Part shown: positions 43,181-51,043 of the stretch, in pieces | Position numbering within the stretch: position 1 is the first letter of the stretch | Layout of the letters: every line of letters begins with the position of its first letter | Source of the DNA: GCA-2746605 sp963710615 | GTDB lineage: Bacteria > Bacteroidota > Ignavibacteria > Ignavibacteriales > Melioribacteraceae | Direction of reading: 5' to 3' | DNA length: 64,000 nucleotides | Assembly: GCA_963710615.1 (NCBI GenBank) | Contig: CAVQBF010000008.1 | Location: 1-64,000, forward strand | Position numbers and translations under genes: made by a program | Notes under the pieces: generated by a model | What the model was told of the DNA's origin: nothing | Seen by the model: only the letters and a program-made list of their open reading frames with translations | The model's database searches: none

Positions 43181-44542
43181 TTAATTTGTTAAACTTCTTA
43201 CCGGTGCAGGAATTCTGCCACCTCTTCCAACAAAATTACTGCATGATAGATTCCTTACTTCCATAATTGGTGCTTTACCTAAAAGACCGCCGTAATCAAT
43301 ATAATCACCAACTTTTTTACCAAAAGCAGGAATCAATCTTGCCGAAGTGGTTTTATCATTGATAATTCCAATAGCACATTCATCGGCAATAATTCCAGCA
43401 ATAGTTGTAGCGGGAGTATCACCGGGGATAGCTATCATATCGAGTCCAACAGAACAAACTGCAGTCATTGCCTCTAATTTTTCCAAAGAAAGGTTCCCTT
43501 TTTCTGCTGCATCAATCATTGCTTGATCTTCACTTACAGGAATAAAAGCTCCGCTCATTCCTCCAACGGATGAACTTGCCATAAGTCCCGCTTTTTTTAC
43601 CGAATCATTCAACATTGCGAGCGCAGCCGTGGTTCCGGGTGCACCAACATCTTCTACTCCCATTGCTTTTAGAATATCGCCGATACTATCACCTGGCGCA
43701 GGAGTTGGGGCTAAGGAGATATCCACAATTCCAAATGGGATTCCATGTTTTTGTGCAACTTCTCTTCCCATCAGTTCACCAGCTCTAGTAATTTTGAAAA
43801 CTGTTTTTTTTATTACTTCAGAAAGTTGATGAAGATCTACATGTCCCGAATTTCTAATTGCATCTAAAACTACACCTGGACCGCTTATACCGACATTAAG
43901 CACAACTTCAGGTTCACTTATTCCATGAAATGCTCCAGCCACAAAAGGATTATCTTCAGGTACATTGCAAAACACAACAAGCTTCGCACATCCAATTGAA
44001 TCTCTATCTTTTGTATTTTCTGCTGTCTGTTTAATTACCTCGGACATCATTATAACGGCGTCCATATTTATACCAGCTTTAGTAGAAGCAACATTAATAC
44101 TTGAACAGACTCGTTCTGTTTCTGTTAATGCAATTGGGATTGATTTAATTAATTCTCTATCTCCATTGGTCATACCTTTTTGAACCAAAGCTGAATAACC
44201 AGCTAGATAATCGACACCGATTTCTGCAGCGGCTTTATCTAAAATTTTCGCAATTTCAACAAACTCATCAGCTTTAAAAGCATCAAATGGAATAGCTGCT
44301 GGAGTAATTGAAACTCTTTTGTTTGCAATTTTTACACCGTACTGTCTTTCTATTTCATTTGCATATTTAACATGATTTTTACCATATCTTAAGATCTTTT
44401 CATAAATCTTTTGTTTTGTTATTTCAATATTCCTATCCATGCAATCACGTAAACTAATGCCTAATGTAACCGTCCTAATATCAAAATGCTCAATCTCTGT
44501 CATCTTGATTGTTTCAAGAATTTCCTCAAAATCGTACTGCAT
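43181..44542 (-). CDS. PFL-family (UPF0210/DUF711) protein
   Basis: A 453-residue UPF0210 protein with AAGGAG upstream of ATG 44542. Characteristic stretches are FDIRTVTLGISLRDCMD, KRVSITPAAIPFDAF, NPFVAGAFHGISEPEVVLNVG, FGIVDISLAPTPAPGDS, GAPGTTAALAMLNDSVKKAG and the end SNFVGRGGRIPAPVRSL. The family is distantly related to the pyruvate formate-lyase fold by annotation, but no glycyl-radical motif is visible and activity is unknown. It is 18 bases downstream of the ACT-domain gene, the partner found with it in many bacteria and archaea. Confidence 0.92.
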   Translation of the reverse strand: MQYDFEEILETIKMTEIEHFDIRTVTLGISLRDCMDRNIEITKQKIYEKILRYGKNHVKYANEIERQYGVKIANKRVSITPAAIPFDAFKADEFVEIAKILDKAAAEIGVDYLAGYSALVQKGMTNGDRELIKSIPIALTETERVCSSINVASTKAGINMDAVIMMSEVIKQTAENTKDRDSIGCAKLVVFCNVPEDNPFVAGAFHGISEPEVVLNVGISGPGVVLDAIRNSGHVDLHQLSEVIKKTVFKITRAGELMGREVAQKHGIPFGIVDISLAPTPAPGDSIGDILKAMGVEDVGAPGTTAALAMLNDSVKKAGLMASSSVGGMSGAFIPVSEDQAMIDAAEKGNLSLEKLEAMTAVCSVGLDMIAIPGDTPATTIAGIIADECAIGIINDKTTSARLIPAFGKKVGDYIDYGGLLGKAPIMEVRNLSCSNFVGRGGRIPAPVRSLTN

Positions 44543-44560
44543 TAAATTATCTCCTTAAAG

Positions 44561-44986
44561 TTAAACTCTGTGCATGTATCTGAATAAATCTTCATGCTGT
44601 AAATAGATTTTGATTTTTAATTTTTCAGCAACTGCATTAAGGTCATTCTGAAGTTCGGACAAGTCTTTCGGAGAATTCGAGATATCCAAAATAATTATCA
44701 TTGTGTAAAAATCCCCCATTAGTTTTTGACTCATATCTTCAATGTCACAGTCAGCATCACTTAAAGTTTTGGTAACACCTGCAACTATACCTGGGTGATT
44801 CATCCCGAATGAAGTAAGAATCACTTTTCCCGTTGTTCGTAAGTCACCAGTTGATGTCACTAATTTTTCAGGATCAGAAATAGCTTTACTAACTACTTCT
44901 TTAACTAGCTCTGGTGTTGCTTTATCACCCAATTCAGCTATTGCCTTTAATGTAATTTTACGAATTTCATCTTCATTAAATGCCAC
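44561..44986 (-). CDS. ACT-domain protein (UPF0237-like) with N-terminal helical extension
   Basis: A 141-residue protein. Residues about 52-138 form an ACT domain (VILTSFGMNHPGIVAGVTKT, CDIEDMSQKLMGDFYTMIII), the ligand-binding regulatory fold, close to the UPF0237 group. The first about 45 residues (MAFNEDEIRKITLKAIAEL) are an extra helical segment. In the genomes I know this pairs with UPF0210 genes, and here it is directly upstream of one. It may sense an amino acid or similar small molecule. That is inference. Confidence 0.88.
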   Translation of the reverse strand: MAFNEDEIRKITLKAIAELGDKATPELVKEVVSKAISDPEKLVTSTGDLRTTGKVILTSFGMNHPGIVAGVTKTLSDADCDIEDMSQKLMGDFYTMIIILDISNSPKDLSELQNDLNAVAEKLKIKIYLQHEDLFRYMHRV

Positions 44987-45095
44987 AATAATTATCCTTA
45001 TAAATAAATTATGATTGGTAAATTTATTATAATTTATCGAAATAAAACTTAAATCAAAACTTTCTGATTCTGAGTATTTCTATTCAATAAAAATC

Positions 45096-46244
45096 TTATG
45101 AGAATTCTTTCTGTAATTCCCTGGCAATCACAAGCTTTTGAATTTCTGAAGTTCCCTCATAAATTTCTGTAATTTTCGAATCTCTTAAAAATCTTTCAAC
45201 ATGATATTCTCTTACATAACCATAACCGCCATGTATCTGAATAGCCTCTAAAGAATTTTTAACGGCCACCTTTGATGCAAAAAGTTTTGCCATGGATGCT
45301 TGTTTGATGTAGGGTTTACCTTCATCTCTTAAAGCAGCTGCTTGAAGTGTCAACAATTTAGCTGCTTCTAAATCAGTAGCCATATCAGATAATTTAAATT
45401 GAATTGCCTGATGATTAAAGATTTCTGTACCAAAAGCTTTTCTTTCTTGAGCATATTTGAAAGCAGTTTCAAAAGCACCTTCTGCAATACCAACAGCTTG
45501 AGCAGCTATTCCATATCTTCCGCCGTTTAAAGTATCCATTGCAAAATTAAAACCCTTACCCACTTCTCCAATAATATTTTGTTCTGGCACCTTACAATTT
45601 GTAAATGTAAGAGTACAAGTGTCCGAACTTCTGATTCCCAATTTATCTTCTTTTACACCATACTCAAAACCTTCGCTCCCTTTTTCAACTATAAATGCTG
45701 TTATTCCTTTATGCCTCTTTTCTTTGTCGGTTTGTGCCATCACTAAATGATAATCAGCTGATTGACCATTTGTTATCCAATTTTTCATTCCATTCAATAT
45801 CCAGTAATCACCTTCTTTGGTAGCATAAGTTTGCTGATGTGTAGCATCACTTCCTGCTTCTGGTTCAGATAAAGCAAACGCACCAAGTTTTTCGCCTCTA
45901 GCTAATGGTTTCAGATAATTTTCCTTAATAAAATCAGAACCCCATTTTTCTAAACCAGTTGTGACAAGAGAGTTGTTAACCGACATAATAACAGCCACAG
46001 ATGCATCAACCTTGGCAATTTCAATCATTGCTAATACATAAGAAACTGTATCCATTCCGGCACCATCATATTTAGGATCAATCATCATTCCCATAAAACC
46101 AAGTTCACCTAATTTCTTTACAATATCTGTTGGAAAGATCGCTTCTTTATCCCTTTGGATTGCCGTTGGAGCAATCTCAGCTTGGGTAAATTCACGGGCT
46201 GTCTGCTGAATCATTAATTGTTCATCACTAAGATCAAAATTCAT
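45096..46244 (-). CDS. Acyl-CoA dehydrogenase
   Basis: A 382-residue flavoenzyme with AGGAG before ATG 46244. Family motifs include FALSEPEAGSDATHQQTYA (FAD and substrate binding), GIRSSDTCTLTFTNCKVP, FGTEIFNHQAIQFKLSDMA, QIHGGYGYVREYHVERFLRD and the catalytic Glu in EIYEGTSEIQ. It removes hydrogens at C2-C3 of an acyl-CoA, most like short-chain/butyryl-CoA dehydrogenases, and gives electrons to ETF (etfBA at 26744-28459). Chain-length specificity is not certain. It appears to be a single-gene unit. Confidence 0.94.
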   Translation of the reverse strand: MNFDLSDEQLMIQQTAREFTQAEIAPTAIQRDKEAIFPTDIVKKLGELGFMGMMIDPKYDGAGMDTVSYVLAMIEIAKVDASVAVIMSVNNSLVTTGLEKWGSDFIKENYLKPLARGEKLGAFALSEPEAGSDATHQQTYATKEGDYWILNGMKNWITNGQSADYHLVMAQTDKEKRHKGITAFIVEKGSEGFEYGVKEDKLGIRSSDTCTLTFTNCKVPEQNIIGEVGKGFNFAMDTLNGGRYGIAAQAVGIAEGAFETAFKYAQERKAFGTEIFNHQAIQFKLSDMATDLEAAKLLTLQAAALRDEGKPYIKQASMAKLFASKVAVKNSLEAIQIHGGYGYVREYHVERFLRDSKITEIYEGTSEIQKLVIARELQKEFS

Positions 46245-46408
46245 TGTGTTCTCCTAAATAATTTATAAAAATAGGATTAACTTATATAAATAATGAGTTT
46301 AAGGTAAATAATGAATTTCTGAAATTCAAATAAATTCTTTAATGCTTAAATAACTCTTTACTGATTTAATAACATTATAATCTTTGCACTTTATTATATT
46401 TGCAAACT

Positions 46409-47473
46409 ATGAATATAAAAAATAAGAAAATATCTCTTAAAGATTTTCGATTGGAAGAACTTAAGCAGTATTTAACAGATATTGGAGAATCAAAATTTAG
46501 AGGAGATCAAATTTTCAATTGGATGTATGATAATATTGTCGAAGATTTCAATTTAATGGAAAATCTCCCTATTTCACTTAGGGAAAAATTAAATGAATTA
46601 TCTGAAATTAAAACATTAAACTTGATTTCAAAGCAAAGCTCACCAAACTCAAAAACCGTTAAGTATTTATTCGAGACTAAGGAAGGAAATAAAATTGAAT
46701 CGGTAATAATCCCAGAAAACGGTCGAAGAACGCTCTGCATTTCTACGCAAGTTGGGTGCCCTCTCGATTGCAAATTTTGTGCAACTGGTTTGATGGGTTA
46801 TACAAGAAATCTAAGTACCGGTGAAATTATTGACCAGTATTTACAGACTCTTAAAGATCTTGCCCCAGAACCAATTACAAATATCGTTTTTATGGGTATG
46901 GGTGAACCGCTGTTAAATTATTCTGCAACAGAAAAGACTTTGAAAATCTTACTTCACGATCTTGGTAATAAAATTGGCAGAACAAGAATTACCGTTTCAA
47001 CAGCTGGTATTCCTCCGAAAATTATTGAACTTGCCGATAGTGGAACTAGAGTAAAGCTTGCCCTCTCATTACACTCATGCTTTGATGAAATCAGAAATAA
47101 AATAATGCCTATAAACATTAAATATAATTTGGAAGAAAATATAGAGGCATTAAAGTATTACGCAAAAACCACCAAAACTAAAATAATGTTTGAGTATACA
47201 ATGCTAAAAGGGATTAACGACAGACATGAAGATTTGAATGCCCTTATTAGATTGTGCAGCCAACTCCCATCTAAGTTAAATATAATTCCATTTAATAGCA
47301 TTGCTCATATGGTTGATGGTGGTTTTTCAGCAGAGCTTGAACCAACACCAATGGAAAAAATCAGAGAATTTGTAGGTGAACTAATGAATAAGGGTATATT
47401 AGTTATGCTTCGCAATACACAAGGCAACGATATTGCCGCAGCTTGTGGACAACTAGCAATAAAAGAAAAATAA
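46409..47473 (+). CDS. rlmN: 23S rRNA (adenine2503-C2)/tRNA methyltransferase RlmN
   Basis: A radical-SAM methyltransferase of 354 residues. ATG 46409 is chosen over an in-frame TTG three codons upstream. The cluster motif CPLDCKFC (about residues 117-124) follows the methyl-carrying Cys in RRTLCISTQVG. Later motifs are NIVFMGMGEPLLNY, ITVSTAGIPPKI, LALSLHSCFDEIR and the second catalytic Cys in IAAACGQL near the C-terminus. It modifies A2503 of 23S rRNA and A37 of some tRNAs. It begins a tight plus-strand operon with the TrmH-type gene 3 bases downstream. Confidence 0.95.
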   Translation: MNIKNKKISLKDFRLEELKQYLTDIGESKFRGDQIFNWMYDNIVEDFNLMENLPISLREKLNELSEIKTLNLISKQSSPNSKTVKYLFETKEGNKIESVIIPENGRRTLCISTQVGCPLDCKFCATGLMGYTRNLSTGEIIDQYLQTLKDLAPEPITNIVFMGMGEPLLNYSATEKTLKILLHDLGNKIGRTRITVSTAGIPPKIIELADSGTRVKLALSLHSCFDEIRNKIMPINIKYNLEENIEALKYYAKTTKTKIMFEYTMLKGINDRHEDLNALIRLCSQLPSKLNIIPFNSIAHMVDGGFSAELEPTPMEKIREFVGELMNKGILVMLRNTQGNDIAAACGQLAIKEK

Positions 47474-47476
47474 TAT

Positions 47477-48019
47477 ATGAAAAAACTTTCCCATGCAGAA
47501 ATTTCTGAAAATAGGGCCACTTTAGAAACAATTAAAAGTGTTGATAAATTACCTGTAGTCGTTATACTTAACTCAATAAGAAGCAGCTATAATGTTGGAT
47601 CTATATTCCGCACAAGTGACGGAGCAATGATAGAAAAACTTTACCTTTGCGGATATACACCACATCCACCTAAAAAAGAAGTGCTTAAAACTGCTCTCGG
47701 CTCACAAGATAGCATCGACTGGGAGTTTGAAAAAGATCCAATAAAAGTTGTTAAAAAATTAAAAAGTCATGGATATACAATTTGCGCTCTTGAGCAAACA
47801 GATTCAAATATCTCATATTCAGAAATTAAAAAATCTAATCTGCCATTATGTTTAATTGTAGGAAATGAAATAAGCGGCGTTTCACAAGAATTAATTGACT
47901 TATGCGATGTTACAATTGAGATTCCTCAGTTTGGGATTAAGCAATCCTTAAATGTGGCTGTAGCTTATGGGATAGCTATTTTTGAACTAAGAAAAATTTA
48001 CGATTCAAAATCGAAATAG
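47477..48019 (+). CDS. TrmH/SpoU-family RNA 2'-O-methyltransferase
   Basis: A 180-residue SPOUT methyltransferase. The three SpoU motifs are present: NSIRSSYNVGSIFRTSDGA (motif 1), LCLIVGNEISGVSQELIDLCD (motif 2, split when read) and IPQFGIKQSLNVAVAYGIA (motif 3), which forms the SAM-binding trefoil knot. There is no N-terminal substrate-binding domain, so the target RNA is unclear (tRNA or rRNA). It lies 3 bases after rlmN and 6 bases before the flavoprotein gene, so the two RNA-modifying enzymes are co-expressed. Confidence 0.9.
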   Translation: MKKLSHAEISENRATLETIKSVDKLPVVVILNSIRSSYNVGSIFRTSDGAMIEKLYLCGYTPHPPKKEVLKTALGSQDSIDWEFEKDPIKVVKKLKSHGYTICALEQTDSNISYSEIKKSNLPLCLIVGNEISGVSQELIDLCDVTIEIPQFGIKQSLNVAVAYGIAIFELRKIYDSKSK

Positions 48020-48025
48020 TATAAA

Positions 48026-49222
48026 ATGCCCTTCAAAAAAATAGTAATAATTGGCGGCGGTCCATCTGCATTAATTGCTGCAGATTTTTTAGCTGAGAAA
48101 TTTACTGTTGAGATTTATGAAAAAGAACGAAATTTAGGTCAGAAATTCTTGGTCGCTGGTAAAGGCGGATTTAATTTAACAAACAGTCTTACTGCCAAGT
48201 TACTTGCAAATAAATACTCCCCATCTAGCTTTTTATCAGAAGCAATTATAAACTTTGATTCAACTTCAACAAGGGAATGGCTTTTAAATAAAGATATAGA
48301 AACTTTTGTTGGCACAAGCGGAAGAGTTTTCTCAAAAAAAAAATATAAACCAATACAAGTGCTTAATGCAATAAAGAAGTCATTAGAAGATAAAAATATA
48401 AAAATATTTACTAACAGTAAATTTGTAGGTTTTAATAAAAAAGCTAAACCGCTGATTTCCCATAAGACAACGATCCATGTATTAAATGCGGACTTCTATA
48501 TTTTTGCATTAGGCGGTGCATCGTGGTCGATTACCGGATCAGATGGGAAATGGTTGAGATATTTTAAAGAATTAGGAATAAAGACAAATCCATTCCAATC
48601 CTCAAATTGTGGTGTAAATATCAACTGGAAGTCAAATATTCTAGATCATCATATTGGTAAACCTTTAAAGAACATCGCAATTAGAATTGGTCAGAATATA
48701 TTTAAAGGTGAAGCAGTTATTACCGATTATGGACTTGAAGGGAATGCTGTTTATCAAATAATTCCGCAGATTCGTAACAATCAATACTCTAAAACAACAA
48801 ACATTTTCCTAGATCTAAAACCAAACAATACAATCGCCGAATTAAATTTAAAATTAAAGAACCAATCAATCCACTCAGCCAGCTATAAAAAACTACTAAA
48901 CCTTAATAGCACTGAGCTGGCTCTAATTAAATCTATTTTGAGTAAGATTGACTTTCTCTCGCCGGGTAAATTAGTAAAGCAAATAAAAAATTTAGAATTA
49001 CAAATTAATTCAATAAGACCAATTGATGAAGCTATTTCCACAGTTGGAGGAATTGATGTTGGTGAGTTAAATCGAAATTTTTCACTTAAAAAACATCCAA
49101 ATGTATTTACAATTGGAGAAATGGTAGATTGGGACGCCCCAACTGGTGGTTTTCTATTACAAGGATGTTTTTCAATGGGTCATTTTGTTGCTAAAGCAAT
49201 TTTGGATACAAACAGAATTTGA
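48026..49222 (+). CDS. HI0933/BaiN-like flavoprotein (PP_4765-type subfamily)
   Basis: A 398-residue FAD protein. The N-terminal Rossmann motif VIIGGGPSALIAADFLAEKF is followed by the HI0933-family signature LGQKFLVAGKGGFNLTNS and by VGTSGRVFSKK, and near the end by ISTVGGIDVGELN and WDAPTGGFLLQGCFSMG. This pattern matches the uncharacterised flavoprotein group typified by Pseudomonas PP_4765 more than BaiN proper. The substrate is unknown. It is the third gene of the rlmN operon, 6 bases after the TrmH-type gene. Confidence 0.88.
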   Translation: MPFKKIVIIGGGPSALIAADFLAEKFTVEIYEKERNLGQKFLVAGKGGFNLTNSLTAKLLANKYSPSSFLSEAIINFDSTSTREWLLNKDIETFVGTSGRVFSKKKYKPIQVLNAIKKSLEDKNIKIFTNSKFVGFNKKAKPLISHKTTIHVLNADFYIFALGGASWSITGSDGKWLRYFKELGIKTNPFQSSNCGVNINWKSNILDHHIGKPLKNIAIRIGQNIFKGEAVITDYGLEGNAVYQIIPQIRNNQYSKTTNIFLDLKPNNTIAELNLKLKNQSIHSASYKKLLNLNSTELALIKSILSKIDFLSPGKLVKQIKNLELQINSIRPIDEAISTVGGIDVGELNRNFSLKKHPNVFTIGEMVDWDAPTGGFLLQGCFSMGHFVAKAILDTNRI

Positions 49223-49280
49223 AAATTATCCAAATTAGTGATATTATTAATGAAATTGAAATAGCTAATGAGTATTAATA

Positions 49281-49973
49281 ATGTATAAAACAGAAAATAA
49301 TTTCAGATTAAGAGGGCTAGAAACAACACGCCTAGAAACTTTTATTGATGCGGCATTTGCATTTGCAACAACAATGCTAGTAATTTCTATTGGAGATATT
49401 CCTAAAAATTTTCAAGATTTGATAATTGCATTTAAGGGTATTCCTGCATTTTTAGCAAGTTTTGTTTCTGTTTTATTTATTTGGCTAGGGCACAGAAAAT
49501 GGAGCCGAAGATATGGAATTGAAAATATTAAAACTATAATACTAAGCCTTTCATTAATATTTTTATTACTTATTTATGTATATCCGTTACGTTTAGTATT
49601 TTCAGCTCTATTTGCTTGGATTAGCAAAGGATTTTTTCCATCGGAATTTGTTATTTCCAGTCAAAACGAATTAATTACTTTATTTATTTTATATGGGCTG
49701 GGATTTGCTTTTATTTCTTTGATAATTGGATTGTTGTACCATACTGCAAAATTCTATGATTATGAAGAAAAATTAAATAGTAAAGAAATATTACTTACTT
49801 CGTTGGAAAGGACCAATTGGATTACCCTCTCCTTAACGGCATTATTATCAACCTTATTTGCATTATCAATGCCTACAAACCTAGCTGTTTATGCAGGTTT
49901 TATCTATTTTGTATTACCTGTTGCTATGCCCATAATTGCCGTTAACTATCAAAAAAAAATAGATAAATTATAA
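49281..49973 (+). CDS. TMEM175/DUF1211-family membrane protein
   Basis: A 230-residue protein with about six transmembrane helices. The first helix carries RLETFIDAAFAFATTMLVISI, which aligns with the TMEM175 motif RxxxFSDAVFAIAITLLVL. The conserved FSD reads FID here. A His-Arg-Lys-Trp loop (WLGHRKWSRRYG) after the second helix is also typical. TMEM175 proteins are potassium channels in some bacteria and in lysosomes. Whether this variant conducts is unknown. It lies 58 bases after the flavoprotein gene and 13 bases before the cupin gene. Confidence 0.8.
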   Translation: MYKTENNFRLRGLETTRLETFIDAAFAFATTMLVISIGDIPKNFQDLIIAFKGIPAFLASFVSVLFIWLGHRKWSRRYGIENIKTIILSLSLIFLLLIYVYPLRLVFSALFAWISKGFFPSEFVISSQNELITLFILYGLGFAFISLIIGLLYHTAKFYDYEEKLNSKEILLTSLERTNWITLSLTALLSTLFALSMPTNLAVYAGFIYFVLPVAMPIIAVNYQKKIDKL

Positions 49974-49986
49974 ATGAGAGACTTTA

Positions 49987-50343
49987 ATGAAATTAGTAAA
50001 GAATAACAAAGATATTGAAAAAGAAGTAGTTACTTCAGGGACAAATACATATAAACAAGTGCTAATTTCTTCTATTGAAGCACCTAATTTTTCTATGCGA
50101 AAATTTACGATTGAACCCGGCGGTTCAATGCCGCTTCACACTAATGAAGTTGAACATGAACAATATGTTTTAAATGGCCAAGCTGAGGTTAGTATTGGCG
50201 GTGACAGTTTTATTGTTAAAAAGGATGATGTTGTTTATATTCCAAAAGAGGTTCAGCATAATTACAAAACAATTGGTGATGAACCTTTTGAATTTTTGTG
50301 CATTGTTCCAAACAAAGCAGACTCAATTAAAATTATAAAGTAA
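49987..50343 (+). CDS. Cupin-domain protein
   Basis: A 118-residue single-domain cupin. The two cupin motifs are visible: PGGSMPLHTNEVEHEQYVLNG (metal-binding His and Glu) and VVYIPKEVQHNY (second His), in a short beta-barrel. Such proteins bind a metal and a small ligand. Possible roles include sugar or amino-acid modification or signal sensing, and none can be chosen here. The gene lies 13 bases after the TMEM175-like gene and ends 3 bases before a convergent gene. Confidence 0.88.
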   Translation: MKLVKNNKDIEKEVVTSGTNTYKQVLISSIEAPNFSMRKFTIEPGGSMPLHTNEVEHEQYVLNGQAEVSIGGDSFIVKKDDVVYIPKEVQHNYKTIGDEPFEFLCIVPNKADSIKIIK

Positions 50344-50346
50344 TTA

Positions 50347-51003
50347 TCACACTAAATTTGAGTAGTAATCCTCTCCGTTATCTTTAGTATGAATCGCTAA
50401 GATATTAGCTCTTACTAGATTAATAAGAGTCCGAGAAGCTCTCCTTGAAGAGATATTAGCAAGTTTGCTTAGTTCTTTTGATGTAATAAAATCATTGTTT
50501 TTTAAAAACTCAAAAACTAATTTTTCATTTTTCCCAATTGAGTATTTACTAAGCTTTTGTTCATTTGATGCGGTTTGTAGAAGCTTAATCATTTCCTTAC
50601 TCGCAGGAACGCTCTTATCATTAACTCTAATATAGACTTGCGCATTATTAAGATCTAACTGATTTTTGTAATCTTGAATTCGATGAGGTTTGTAATTTGA
50701 TTCAGGTATTTCTAGAACGACAATTTCTTTATGTTCCAGTTCAATGTATGAAATGTCATAGTCTATTTTGGGCTCACAATAATTACTAATTGTTTCTTTA
50801 ACTAATTCAACTATTTCTTTTTCGCTTTCAACACCGTAAGTTTTACCATTATCATCAATCCCAAAAATAATATAACCTCCATTAGTATTGGCAAATGCAA
50901 TTATCTCTTTGGAAATTTTCTCATAATCTGAAAATCTCTGTTTGAACTCAACGTTAAGATTTTCACCATTTTCAATTAAGTTAATTAATTGTCTCCGGTT
51001 CAT
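50347..51003 (-). CDS. AlbA_2 (Schlafen-like) putative ATP-/DNA-binding transcriptional regulator
   Basis: A 218-residue protein. Residues about 10-120 form an AlbA_2 domain: ENLNVEFKQRFSDYEKISKEI, AFANTNGGYIIFGIDDNGKTYG, and the closing VYIRVNDKSVPASKEM, typical of Schlafen-AlbA_2 proteins. The C-terminal about 65 residues look like a winged helix (NDFITSKELSKLANISSRRAS). By family it may bind nucleic acid and regulate transcription. It is downstream of the TPR/SPOR gene by 40 bases on the same strand and is possibly in the secA operon. Confidence 0.85.
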   Translation of the reverse strand: MNRRQLINLIENGENLNVEFKQRFSDYEKISKEIIAFANTNGGYIIFGIDDNGKTYGVESEKEIVELVKETISNYCEPKIDYDISYIELEHKEIVVLEIPESNYKPHRIQDYKNQLDLNNAQVYIRVNDKSVPASKEMIKLLQTASNEQKLSKYSIGKNEKLVFEFLKNNDFITSKELSKLANISSRRASRTLINLVRANILAIHTKDNGEDYYSNLV

Positions 51004-51043
51004 GATAGGCTAATATAATTATTTTGAGCTGAAGCATTAAAAA

